Shown piece after piece: positions 9,188 through 19,067 of a stretch of DNA of 64,000 nucleotides (its first letter is position 1; each line of letters begins with the position of its first letter). The stretch spans positions 1,501,934-1,565,933 of the forward strand of contig OY725494.1 in the NCBI GenBank assembly GCA_963281255.1, in the 5' to 3' direction. The notes beneath the pieces were generated by a model, which worked only from the letters and a program-made list of their open reading frames with translations, did not search any database and had not been told where the DNA came from. The DNA is from Aphrocallistes beatrix. Taxonomy: Eukaryota; Porifera; Hexactinellida; Sceptrulophora; Aphrocallistidae. The translations under genes were made by a program, and so were the position numbers.

Positions 9188-10970
9188 AGTCAAGGTCGCT
9201 TGTTATGAACACATAAGGGACCACGAAATTATGTTCATAATAAAAGAACTTCAACCTCCCTCAGTTATCTTATTGTCAATTAGATTTTATCATGTTCATA
9301 TTAGGTGGACGATACTAATCACGTATATAAATCTGTGTTTTAATAATATAACATTAATAATATAAGCACATACGTATCAGTAATAAACTATGTACGTACG
9401 ATGTAGTAAAATGATGGGCAAGTCGAAATAAGAGAGATGAAAATAGAATATAGGACGATAGTGGATAATAATTCGAAATCCACATACTAATTAGCTTTGA
9501 AGTAAGTTTCCAAATAGTTGTGATGAATATTATTGGACTTCACAATATGGGTGGGATCTTCAATGCTTTGAATATGCTGAAATAGGATATTTGAGCAATT
9601 TAATCCTTCTTTTAGAGAGTATTGAAAGAAATAGCGGATTTTTTTCGATGGAGCTCAAACACTATTGAAATGGGTGGCTCATCTGCCCCCGAATCATTGT
9701 TCTCATCTTCATCTTCACTATTTAAAAGAAAAACATCATCAAATTGAAGGTAGGAGTAGAACTAATGTCACTTGACCTGGTTACTAGTTGGTCATCGAAC
9801 GAGATGTAGTCATTTAGTGAGACACATCATTAGAAAGTAATCTTGATTCTACCATATGATCCCAAATTAAATCCAATTCGGTGGAAGAAAAGGATATATC
9901 AGTGGGTTGAGCACTAATCTTTTTGAAGCCTTTATGGTGAAAACAATTAGCAATGTGTGAAGATGGAAGCTGATACCAAGCGGTATGTATGAAGTTTAAT
10001 GCATTCAGTAAGTTTACAGAAAATTCAATTTTAGCATCAAAAGAAAGGATTCTTTTTCTGGTGAGGAGACGGCGATAATTTCCTTTGAATTGATTAATCA
10101 CACTTGCATCTATTGGCTGTGTTTTAGAAGTAATATTCTTTTGTAATCGCAACAATTCAATGGATTTTAAATTTGGTTAGATAGGATAGGATGCACGGGA
10201 CAATTGCAGCTTTCCTTTTATTTTAAAAAATTTCAAATCCAAATCATAGATATATGCTTCAAAAAGGTTTGTAGTCATCCATGCCCAGTGTTTTTTTAAA
10301 GCTAAATTAGAGGTCCCAAAAGGACCTCTAATTTCTTAACATTCGTAATGTACTGAATATCATAAAATGTAGTATTCCAGGTAAGGGACCTAATCTTTTG
10401 CAGGGCCTTCTGAGCAAATCCTTAAAAAAAAACCTGTCCATGCCGTTTTGAATTTCGATAAATAATGTTGTCTGGTAGTGATCGAACACTCTTAAAGCAC
10501 CTTGGCTTTGCGAACTTTCCAATAACAAGAATGGATAATTCATCATTACATGACATATTACTTTCAATCAGAATAGTTTGTTTTTTTCCTTGCTTTTTTT
10601 TACCACCGACACATTTTCTGTCTTTAAAGGTATGGGTTGTATCAGGGAGTAATTTCCAGAATAAGCCAGATTCATCTATATTGAAGATATCATTTTCATG
10701 AAATCGCACCAAAATATTAGGCAAAAAATAATATACCATTCGTTAGTCATTTCATCTGTGACATTGCCTGCTTCGCCAATCTTTCTTTACTAGTAGTTGA
10801 ATGAAATTTTTTCCAACGTTTGACCCAACCTGCTATCCTTGCTTCTTCTCCTATATATCTGACCTTTTCTAATAAATAAAGTTAAGTTTTTCCTTCTAGA
10901 TTATGATCGCAAGCAAAATGAACGATTTCAATAATTCGACTCCTACCCAATCCATTTATGAAACCTCTTA
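9188..10970 (-). mobile_element. truncated Tigger/pogo-type transposon
   Basis: One TIR (AGTCAAGGTCGCTTGTTATG) is at 9188 and a decayed DDE_1 transposase gene lies inside on the minus strand. No matching TIR is found at the other end, where the sequence passes into integrase remnants near 10985. I infer truncation on that side. Confidence 0.55.
9814..10960 (-). pseudogene. Tigger/pogo (DDE_1) transposase, decayed
   Basis: In reading order (high to low coordinates): a CENP-B-type DNA-binding tail 'AGWVKRWKKFHS' near 10830; the first catalytic Asp in 'DIFNIDESGLFWKLLPD' near 10680; 'GGKKKQGKKQ' and 'LVIGKFAKPRCFK' near 10500; 'NLFEAYIYDLDLKFF' near 10270; a 'NCPVHP' remnant of the second-Asp box near 10200, with the Asp codon lost and the frame broken; then 'TSKTQPIDASVINQFKGNYR' near 10110 within the 113-aa open part. 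This order is that of DDE_1 transposases. Several frameshifts and stops mean it is inactive. A short inverted repeat (AAATTAGAGGTCC / GGACCTCTAATTT) at 10303-10335 breaks the middle. Confidence 0.75.
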
Positions 10971-11059
10971 AGATCTGATCTAAAATCACCACTTCGTATT
11001 CGGGCGATGCTGAATACAGCACTGCTCACTCAGTGAAAGAGCACACGGTTCGTACATGG

Positions 11060-11485
11060 CAGGCATCGGAAACCCACAGATCAAGGAAACATTGAGCGAG
11101 CCAACCAGGATATCGAGGCTTCTCTTTGCCCGCCTCAGATCATTGAAAAAGCCAATAGACCAATGAGTGAGTGAGTTAAATTATGTTCAATATACAAGGA
11201 ATACTGTTAAACATTCTGCTCTGGGCTGTAGTCCATTTGAGGTACACTTTGAGGGTACCCCTTCTGAACTATCTGTAGATTTGAAGCTACAACAAGAGTT
11301 GATAGGCTCGCTCAACACCGAGGACGATGTGGAGAATGCTTGGCGAAATCATCGAATTCTCTACTCAAGCTACCGAGACTACAGCAGTTCCTGTCCCATG
11401 ATCGAGCACGCTTATTCTAAACCCACTCTCTCGCGTGACTCTATATCAGCCAGATGTGCCAATTCCTTCAGCCGATGTTTCTAAC
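11060..11485 (+). pseudogene. integrase C-terminal part, plus-strand arm of an inverted duplication
   Basis: Traces of 'QGNIERANQDIEASL' at about 11080 lie in a different frame from 'LNYVQYTRNTVKHSALGCSPFEVHF' (11173 onward) and 'QQELIGSLNTEDDVENAWRNH'. These correspond to the segment after the catalytic Glu of retroelement or Ginger-type (rve) integrases. Matching sequence is found in the opposite orientation at 12324-12500. Frame breaks at both ends; non-functional. This half has no rve core. Confidence 0.55.
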
Positions 11486-11917
11486 CAAGTGGAAAGAGAA
11501 CAACAGCCTCAGCAGTGTTCTTCATATAGCCTAGAACCTGTCCACGAGTACACCGAAGTTGAAGCTCCCTCCTCGCCTCCCTCTTCTACTGACGAGCAGC
11601 TGGATGAAGATTCTTACGACTTGGAGGTTAGACCGATTATTAGGACTGATATTACACCATTTGTTACCCCAAATGATAGAATTCTTCCTCCCGATGTCGA
11701 TCCCAAACTCCGATTTAACGGGAATGCTTGTACTAATTGTGGACTGAATGATGAGGTTAGGCCATTCGTAAAATGTTCCTACAGTACAGATGGCCTCAAC
11801 TTCCACATCACAGACTGTATAGTCAGTGTAGAGTCATATATAGACGTACAGTACTTTTGCTCAAGGGATGATTACTTGCACTATCCCCATATGGCTCTAC
11901 ACTGGCTCTACACATAG
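11435..11917 (+). pseudogene. downstream acidic/zinc-binding ORF segment of the integrase element
   Basis: A 160-codon open frame rich in Ser, Pro and Glu, with 'CTNCGLNDEVRPFVKC' near residues 97-112, which could bind zinc. It follows the integrase tail and is repeated in reverse at about 11905-12310, so it belongs to the same element. Function unknown. The final residues run into the junction between the two arms. Confidence 0.4.
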
Positions 11918-12320
11918 TCTGTGATGTGGAAGTTGGGCAATCTGAACAGTACATTTAACAAATGGCCTAACTTAATCATTGAGTCCACAATTAGCACAAG
12001 CATTCCAGTTAAATCGGAGTTTTGGATCGACATCGGAAGGAAGAAGTCTATCATTTGGGGTAACAAATGGTGCAATATCAGTCCTAATAATCGGTCTAAC
12101 CTCCAACTAGTAAGAATCCTCATACTGAACTAGTACTGGATGCAGCTCTTGAGAGAATCGCTTCATCCAGCTCTTCAGTAGAAGAGAGGCAAGGAGGGAA
12201 CTTTAACTTCGGTGTACTCGTGGACAGGTTCTGGGATATATGAAGAACATGGCTGAGGCTGTTGGTCTCTAACAACTTGGTAAGAAACATCGGCTGAAGG
12301 AATTGGCACATCATGACAAA
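11555..12320. repeat. inverted duplication joint of integrase element
   Basis: Sequence from about 11520 to 11840 is repeated in reverse complement from about 11905 to 12300. Examples are GGTGTACTCGTGGACAGGTT on the reverse arm against AACCTGTCCACGAGTACACC on the forward arm, and CACATCACAGACTGTATAG against TAGTCTGTGATGTGG at the joint. The spacer is about 60 bp. Divergence between arms is roughly ten percent by eye. Confidence 0.75.
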
Positions 12321-12323
12321 GAG

Positions 12324-13200
12324 TCATGAGAGAAAGTGGGGCAGGATAGGTATGCTCGATCGTAGGACAGGAACTGCTGTAGTCTCGGTAGTTTGAGTAG
12401 AGAATTCGATGATCTCGCCATCCATCTTTAGAGCGTTCTTCAAATCGTCCTCGGTGTTGAGCGAGTCTATCAACTCCTGAGGTTGCATCAAATCTACTGA
12501 GAAATCAGGGTACGAACCGTGTGTTCTTCCACTCAATGAGCAGTGCATGTTATTAATAAATTCACTTCGGCTATCTGTCTGGAAGATTGTAGGTGCTCCA
12601 TGTTCACAGAATATAGAGATCAGGTGTTCACACACCCCCACAGCTGATTTCGTTTTAAGCGCTCTCAACACAATAAACTTGCTAAAGCAGTCCTGGTAAT
12701 TGAGGATGTATTTGTACCCGTTATTCTCTTGCATTCGTGAATCTATCAGGTCAGACTGTGTACGCTGGTCAACCGTTGGAGGAATGGTTGGCTTGTGGGC
12801 AATCGTTTTCGTGGTCACCTTCTCCTTCTTCTCCTGGCATATACGGCAGAGCCTTAAAAATAATTCAAGATCGAGCGTAGTAATGTGGAGTTTATGCTTC
12901 TCCAAATAGGCCCACATTCTAAACCTCTCTGCATGACAGATCATGTCGTGTGCTACGCAGAGGGACTCATAAATATCTTCCTTGGCAACTACTAATGCGT
13001 GCTCTCTCTCTTCCTCGAAACTCCCCACCCTTCGTATGCTGCTGCACAAAATCACCAAACCGATAGACGCCGTACTTCTCAGCTGCCCGGAGGTCGGTGC
13101 CTTTGCCAAATCCGCAGAAGAATTAATAAACAAAATAATCATTTCTTCAATATCTCCCCGGGTTGAAGGCTGCTTGGATTTGGGGAGTTGTTCTAACTGC
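12324..13200 (-). pseudogene. integrase (H2C2 zinc finger plus rve core), catalytic Glu region deleted
   Basis: A 272-codon open frame. It has an H-x-H/C-x2-C finger: 'AHDMICHAERF' about residues 65-75 and 'LCRICQEKK' about 95-105. The rve core then has 'SDLIDSRM' (first Asp), 'YKYILNYQDCFSKF' and 'APTIFQTDSRSEF' (second Asp). After 'INNMHCSL' the protein jumps to 'SVDLMQPQELIDSLNTEDD', so the stretch with the third catalytic residue is missing, although that tail matches the plus-strand arm at 11270. The domain style resembles integrases of KRABD2-like or Ginger/gypsy origin. Open but internally deleted; probably not active. No protease or reverse transcriptase is seen nearby. Confidence 0.7.
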
Positions 13201-13584
13201 CAATAAATTGTTTGTGGTGTGGAAGTTCAATGGTGATATCAAGTACAGTCGGGCGGGATCAGCATTAAATACTGCAAAAATCTACTTCATACAACAGACA
13301 TAGTAGAAAATGAAACTAAAATTACTTTCCTGCAATTACTGAATCCGTTGCCAAGTACTTACAGTTGTCAAAATTTAGAATGTAGTTATGGACATTCCAT
13401 ACTCATTTAACCGGTAGTCATCGTTTAATTATCAAATCCACACTAACTAGACTGTAGTTACGGACTCGAAAAATTCATTAGCTGTTTGCTTGATTCAGAA
13501 CGATTGTAGCATTCTGTGAATGTGAAACTACTATTTCTTTCTAATAATAGATTTAAAGAGCTTATATTAGTTATTTAATGGTAA
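13201..13584. other. unassigned spacer
   Basis: AT-rich sequence between the integrase remnant and the next Helitron-like 3' end. No gene is recognised. Confidence 0.4.
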
Positions 13585-13855
13585 CAAGCGCGCTTGCTTG
13601 CTTGCACTGCGCGGCTGGCGGGCACTTTGTGTCCGCCAGAGGCGCCTGCGGACAGAATAATTAATTATAAAGGAGAATATATCTTGAAATATTTCTGTTC
13701 TACTGTTATAATCGATATCGCACGAGAAATCACCAAATGTTTCAATTTTTAAAATTTTGATGCGTAATGACAACGTCATAACCGACTGATGAGTAATCAT
13801 ATTTGGATGAAAGTTGTATTATATGTGAGATTTATTAATATACACATTATATTTA

Positions 13856-15204
13856 CAGGGTGTCTCAAAATTATTGCGGTGTTGTATTAGATCAAATATG
13901 ATGGAATAAGAACAGTGTAATTGGATACAGCTTCAATTTACTATTGCGAATTTTATAAGCCAACCTTGGTTAATGAATATTTTGAATTATTCCATAGAAA
14001 GTTGTAGTTATTTTTACAATTTTTAGTTTAGCTTAGAATATTGGCGAATTATTAGCAGATGAGTGTGCGATTGGACAAAGTTGAAGTCCGTAGCAGGGCT
14101 ATTGGGATGCTGCTTAGTGGAAAAACACAAAAAAACGTTGCTCTCTCTCTTGGGAAAGATGTTTCAACCATACAAAGATGGTGGTACAAACATAAAGCAC
14201 ATAAGAGCCTACAACATAGGAGGGGTGCTGGGCGTCCGAAAAAGTTATCCAGAGTCTCCAAAATTGTTATCGCGAAATCATTGGGTAAAAGACACAAGTC
14301 TACAAGATCTATGGCTAAGAAACTTACAAACATGGGAAATGCTGTTTCAAAAGACACGGTACACCGGTATTTGACCAAGGATTTAAAAGTTCACCCTTAT
14401 AAAAGACCAAAAACCCCCCAAATTAACAGAATTTCATAAGAAAAACAGGCTAACCTTCTGCATGGATAAGGTGAATTGGACAGTTGACGATTGGAAACGC
14501 ATACTCTGGTCAGACGAGTCTCCCTATGAGTTATTTCACCCATCGAATGCACAGAACGATCGAATATGGGCAAAAGACAATGCACAAGTAACTCCCCGCC
14601 AAACTGTTAAATTTCACGCAAAAGTGATGGTTTGGGGCATGGTGAGCTATCAAGCGCTTTCTACACTCCATATATTGCCTCAAAAACAGACAATAAATGC
14701 GAAATATTATGTAGACGAGATTCTAGAAGGGCTATGTATTCATGCGTTGCGTAGAACAGATGAAATCGGAGGGATATTAGAAAGGAAAATGATGCAAGAC
14801 ATGTCCAAGGCAATTTTTATGCAGGATGGAGCTCCGGCTCACACAGCTAGAAGGACTCAAGATTGGTGCAGACAGAACTTACCTGGGTTCTGGGAGAAAC
14901 AGAAGTGGCCAGGCAACTCTCCGGATCTCAATCCAATTGAGAATATTTGGTCAATCGTTCAGGATAAGATTGACAGGATGAAGCCTGCTGTCAACGTTGA
15001 TGGTTTGGAAAAAATGTTAGAAAATGCTTGGGCATCAATCGACCCTGATATTTTAGAAATATTGTATTTAGGGATGCCAATGCGCATTCAGAAATGTATA
15101 GAATTGTCAGGGGATTATATTGGTAAATAGAACGTTATTCTAAGTGTATTAATTCTAAAGTTATTGAGTATTTCACAACCCCGCAATAATTTTGAGACAC
15201 CCTG
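13856..15204 (+). mobile_element. Tc1-like transposon, 1349 bp, DD37E type
   Basis: The TIRs share an exact 24-bp start beginning CAGGGTGTCTCAAAATTATT, followed by GCGG at both ends. TA is on each side (13854-13855, 15205-15206). The length is typical of Tc1/mariner. The interior is almost filled by one transposase gene with a single apparent frameshift. It is inserted in a Helitron-like element, so it is younger than that copy. Confidence 0.9.
14059..15130 (+). pseudogene. Tc1-like DD37E transposase, one frameshift
   Basis: The first open part (14059-14439) holds paired helix-turn-helix motifs: 'AIGMLLSGKTQKNVALSLG', 'DVSTIQRWWYKH', the GRPR-like 'GAGRPKKLSRVSKIVIA', then 'AVSKDTVHRYL'. The second part (14462-15130, with its frame open further upstream to about 14415) holds the catalytic core: 'RILWSDESPYELF' (first Asp), 'KVMVWGMVSYQA', 'FMQDGAPAHTARRT' (second Asp) and 'WPGNSPDLNPIENIW' (Glu). 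There are 37 residues between second Asp and Glu, hence DD37E. The frame changes at the run AAAAACCCCCCAAA (14408-14421), and one base would restore it. It is otherwise about 345 codons with no internal stop. Related decayed copies are at 19068-19735 and 51543-53800. Confidence 0.85.
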
Positions 15205-15551
15205 TATATTTCAGGAATCACTTAAAATGGCTGAGTTATAGTGGAAAAACAGAAATTTCTAATTATAAAAAAAGGTGACAATGACGTCATTATTCCATGA
15301 TGAGTCGACATTCTCGTCTGAGCTCAGAACTTAGTGGATCCATAGCCAAAAGACTATCACATGCCAGAAATCAGCTTTCTGTGACTGGCAGTTTCTTCAA
15401 TCAATTCGATACGTATAATATATACTTGGGAATACTTTGGATCAAAGATATAAATAGAAATGACCCACCTTTCATTTTCACTTTCAATTTACATCCAATT
15501 AACTATCATTTTCACTTCAACATTCCTGGACGTGCCAGGGATATATATATA

Positions 15552-16068
15552 CAAGCGCGCTTCGCTTGCTTGCGCTGCGCGGCTGGTGGACACTTTGTGT
15601 CCGCCTGAGGCTCCCTTCGGTCGCATGGGGTCACATTTGTTAATTATAAGGGAGATAACATCCCTGAATATGTCTGCCATGGTGTTAAAATCGATATCAC
15701 TGGTAAAATCACCAAAATGGTCCATTTTTAAAATTTTTGGATTCGTAATGATGACGTCATAACAAAGTGATGAGTCATCATTCTGTTATGATAGTTGAAT
15801 TATGTGTGAGTTATATTAGTAAACACATTCTATTAAAATTTCAGCCTTCTATCGCCTAAAATGGCTGAGTTATAGTCGAAAAACTGAAATTTCTAATTAT
15901 CAAAAAGGTGACAATGACGTCATAATTCCATGATGAGTTGACATTTTCATCTGATCCCACATGCTAAAATTCAGCATTCTCCCCCTGCAGTTTCTTCAAT
16001 CAATTCGTTACAGATATATATGTACATATATACACACATACACATTAATCTAGTTTTAATAGTAAGGA
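15552..16068 (-). mobile_element. nested Helitron-like copy
   Basis: The 3' end CAAGCGCGCTTCGCTTGC follows a TATATATA tract, and the 5' end is the complement of TCCTTACTATTAAAACTAGA. The flanks are T/A as expected for insertion between A and T. It contains the GGACACTTTGTGTCC hairpin, TGACGTCATAACAAAG and GATGAGTCATCAT. Confidence 0.75.
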
Positions 16069-16078
16069 TATTTGTATA

Positions 16079-16262
16079 CAGTAGAACTCGCTTAGTACGT
16101 ACTCGGGATACAAAGTACTTCGGCTTAGTACGTACTCATTTCTCTGAACCAGAATTCATTTATTATATAGATTCCTATGCAATATCAACTCGGTTAGTAC
16201 GTACTTACGGATAGTACGTACTATTTTCCGCTTCAGGGTGGGGTTCGCACTAAGTTCTACAG
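16079..16262. mobile_element. pogo-type MITE (184 bp)
   Basis: The ends are CAGTAGAACTCGCTTAG and the complement of CTGTAGAACTTAGTGCG, flanked by TA. The interior repeats TTAGTACGTACT four times. It is inserted next to a Helitron-like 5' end. Confidence 0.65.
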
Positions 16263-16429
16263 TAGTATATCGAATTTTAATAGTAAGGATAAATTGATTA
16301 ATAACTTTTAGAATTAAATCGACAATGGTTCGTATAATTTTTTGTCAACCCATTATAATGTATTAGAATCTCATCAATTTTGGTTAACGAAACAATTGTT
16401 TGTTTGAGCCAAAAGTTTTCTCAGCAAAG

Positions 16430-16975
16430 ATTCTCTAAAATCTTGGTCAGTTTCCACTTTGGTCTATGACACATATACGTTAAAAGAGTACAGAAAGCAC
16501 TTTCTGTAATGGTTTAAGCTGGAATATCCTCACTTGGCCGGACTCCACTAGTTTTCATTCCATTTGGTGTCAAAATAAATGCTCTGACTTACCAAAACCT
16601 TGTATTAAAGCCTATAGTTAAAGATCTTAGCAAGTTGATGTTTAATGATTAAACTTTTTTGTTCCAACAAGACGGTGCGCACACAGCCAATAGCACTCAA
16701 TCCTGGCTTCGTACCGAAATTCCTGACTATATTTGCAAAGAGGAATGGCCACATCTAGTCCCGATCTTAATAAACCTCTAGACTTTTCCTTCTGGTCAAT
16801 ATTGGAAGCGAAGACCTGTTCTAACTCCCATAAAAATCTGGAAGCTATGAAAAGATTTTAGTTTGAGCTTAGTATGAAATCCCCCAAGATACCTTGCGAA
16901 TCGCAGTAGAAGCAGTTCCTACACGAATAAGGGCTGTAATTAAGGAAAAAGGGTGGATATATTGAATAAGCATGA
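16430..16975 (+). pseudogene. maT-like (DD37D) mariner transposase remnant
   Basis: Across frames: 'GRTPLVFIPFGVKINAL' near 16540, 'LFQQDGAHTANSTQSWLRT' near 16660, 'YICKEEWP', a broken SPDLN box, then 'FSFWSILEAKT' and 'HKNLEAMKRF'. Allowing for small deletions, about 37 residues separate the second and third acids, and the third is Asp (PLDFSFW), as in maT elements. No TIRs found. Many frame breaks. Confidence 0.6.
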
Positions 16976-17039
16976 TCTATTACTATCTTAATAATTTGTT
17001 GTTATTGTGTTAATATTTTAAGTAACTCCATTGACCCTA

Positions 17040-17640
17040 TATAAGCTTAGTTTCGTTGAAATTTAAGGTTGACGGAACTCTTGGTCGTTAGTCGCAAACT
17101 CCTCTCAAGTAAATGCAAATCTTGTGGGTCAACTAATTCCAACTTCGAAAGACAATCTGGCCAATTCAAAACCATTCCTACTCTACTAACAATTGAAATC
17201 GGACATCACCCTAACAACAACAAGGAACTTGCAATATCTGATTTCGACAAACATTTTACAATCTGCCATAACCATCAAACACGCACTACCGGCTTTTCCA
17301 TTTTACTCCAAACTCACTTCTAATCTATTCTCTACGACAACGAAAAATTCTATAAATCTGACGGGATGAGGATACCAACAACTGAGGCATGGGACTGTGA
17401 CAACTTCCTAGGACAATCAATACTGTATTCCACCTCTTGCACTATTCTGACTAATTCTTTTTCTTCTTGATCTGAAAGCGCTTAAAGGCAAAGTACGTCG
17501 AACCCTGTTAGGACCTCTGTTCGAGGTAATTCAGGCAAAGCAATCTCTATCATGGTGAGCCCAGATAAATACACGTGACCTGCAACAGCAAATCCTAAAT
17601 GCAGGAACAAAGTAACATTTCACCACCAGACATCCATCTC
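17040..17640 (+). pseudogene. C19-like fragment, second copy
   Basis: The 84-codon part has 'CKSCGSTNSNFE', 'PTLLTIEIGHHPNNNKELAI' and 'HFTICHNHQTR', followed after a stop by 'SILYDNEKFYKSDGM'. It shares order and wording with 41290-41960 and, more distantly, with 1-1240. A repeated element-borne gene remnant. The Cys box and the YD-like end suggest a USP-type fold, but this is inference from motif order only. Confidence 0.45.
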
Positions 17641-17707
17641 AAGTGTATTGTGGGAGAGGCAACGCAAATGACGAGTCCAAGCCGTGACGAAACACAAAAT
17701 CGGAACA

Positions 17708-18060
17708 GAATCGGACAAAAGTATTGGAATCCTTGCTCTTTTCTATCATAACTAGTTATAAAGTGGGTCTATTCATGGAGATAAATGTCATAAAACTGTA
17801 ACAGATACTGTAATTTCGATTTTAAAATTCATATTCAACACATTCGAATACCCCAAGTTTGAAGCTTTCTATTGTCATATTCATTTATGAGTTGAATTAT
17901 TATCTATATATGTCACTTTCTGCCACATTTCACTCCCATTACCATCGAAATTACAGCATCAGTAACAGTTTGATGACATTTCTCTCCATCAATATACCCA
18001 CTTTATAACTAGTTATGATGGAAAATAGCAAGGATTTCAAATACTTTTGTCCGATTAGAG
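17708..18060. mobile_element. Tc1-type MITE (about 353 bp)
   Basis: The ends carry AATCGGACAAAAGTATT(G) and its complement, with a long matching subterminal repeat (TATCATAACTAGTTATAAAG against CTTTATAACTAGTTATGATG). There is no transposase. The CGGACAAAAGTATT terminus is shared with elements at 28866, 31771 and 60870. Confidence 0.65.
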
Positions 18061-18073
18061 TACGTATATATAC

Positions 18074-18510
18074 ATAGACGTCGGACCCACCCGACCACCC
18101 GGAATGGGCCGGGCGGCCCTAAGGAGCTGCCCGGCACTACCCGGCCCATGCCCGGCTCTACCCGGGCTATGCCTGACTCTACCGGACTATGCCCGGTTCT
18201 ACCCGGCATCGTCGGTTATGGGCCGGAAAGGCCCAGAGGGCCTACCTGGCTGGGTACAAGCTTACCCGATACATTCCCAAAGTCCTAGAACCGTGTATCA
18301 TGCAGTTTAACTGCGCAACAAGCGAGCAGGTAGCTCAGTAGGGAGTTTCCCATCTTGGGAAAACACTATCGCAATACAGTTGAGTAGATTATGATTATAG
18401 TCGATTTCTATAGAGTTTTATTTATGTTAGTGAATTGTGAGTGTGATATTTATCTATGCCGTGAATGTAGCGGCCCCGAAGGGCAGGCGGGCCCATTTCC
18501 GACGCCTATG
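18074..18510 (+). mobile_element. GC-rich repeat element, first copy
   Basis: It begins TAGACGTCGGACCC and ends CCGACGCCTATG, giving a short TIR (ATAGGCGTCGGA). The left part has irregular tandem CCGGCTCTACCCGGGCTATG-like units. The middle has TAGCTCAGTAGGGAG, and the right part AGCGGCCCCGAAGGGC. It is far more GC-rich than anything around it. The reverse copy at 59291-59716 is close to full length. Class unknown. Confidence 0.7.
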
Positions 18511-19035
18511 TATATATACGTATACTTATTATTTAATTGTCTGAATAAGTAGTTTAATTAGTCTGGTGACTTATGTCTAGTGGGTATATCATAATCCGAA
18601 TTAAAATGTACTCTGTACAGTTTTGAAACTAATCGTGATCAATTCAGCTTAGATTAAGTATTCCTTATCCATACATAGCAGGATTATCTTGGAAACATAT
18701 TAGGAAAATATAGTCGACTCGAGCTTCGTCAGTACGAACACAGATAAGGCGTACCTGGATAAATACTAAGTAGTACACTTTTATATACAGTTGTGCACAT
18801 AAACAAGACGTATACCTTTCAAAGGTCAGGCGTACGTACTACGTACGGATAATCCTGCTATGTATTGATAAGGAATACTTAATCTAAGCTGAATTAAGCA
18901 CGATTAGTTTAAAAACTTTGTACAGAGTACATTTTAATTCGGAATATGATATACCCATTAGACATAAGCCACCAGACTAATTAAACTACTTATTCAGACA
19001 ATTAAATAAAAAGTATACGTATATACACATAGGTG
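18505..19035. repeat. foldback repeat, arms about 180 bp
   Basis: 18505-18690 pairs with 18847-19030. Examples are GTACTCTGTACAG against CTTTGTACAGAGTAC, and CATACATAGCAGGATTATC against GATAATCCTGCTATGTATTG. The spacer is about 155 bp. Both outer ends abut copies of the GC-rich element's CCTATG/CATAGG terminus (18510 and 19028). Confidence 0.75.
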
Positions 19036-19066
19036 TCGGAAATGGGCCCGCCGGCCCAAAGTAACG
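19028..19066 (-). mobile_element. terminal fragment of the GC-rich repeat element
   Basis: CATAGGTGTCGGAAATGGGC and CCGCCGGCCC match the end of the copies at 18510 and 59291. Confidence 0.6.
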
Positions 19067-19067
19067 A

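Larger units (their letters stand above)
13585..16289 (-). mobile_element. outer Helitron-like copy with three nested elements
   Basis: The 3' end CAAGCGCGCTTGCTTGC is at 13585 and the 5' end (…CGAATTTTAATAGTAAGGA) at 16289. Its own sequence is 13585-13855, 15205-15551, 16069-16078 and 16263-16289. Nested in order: a Tc1 element (13856-15204), another Helitron-like copy (15552-16068) and a pogo-type MITE (16079-16262). The 5' region has ATATAAATAGAAATGACCC near 15450. Confidence 0.65.

Noticed and set aside
11060-13200. Complete gypsy or other LTR retrotransposon
   Set aside because: No LTR pair, primer site, protease or reverse transcriptase around either integrase region.
12700-13206. 69- and 74-codon plus-strand frames
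   Set aside because: Antisense shadows of the 272-codon integrase frame.
18320-18400. tRNA gene suggested by GGTAGCTCAGTAGGGAG
   Set aside because: Only the A-box-like part fits. No B box (GGTTCGA..CC), no acceptor-stem pairing and no cloverleaf; the same sequence recurs inside the repeat at 59480, so it belongs to that element.
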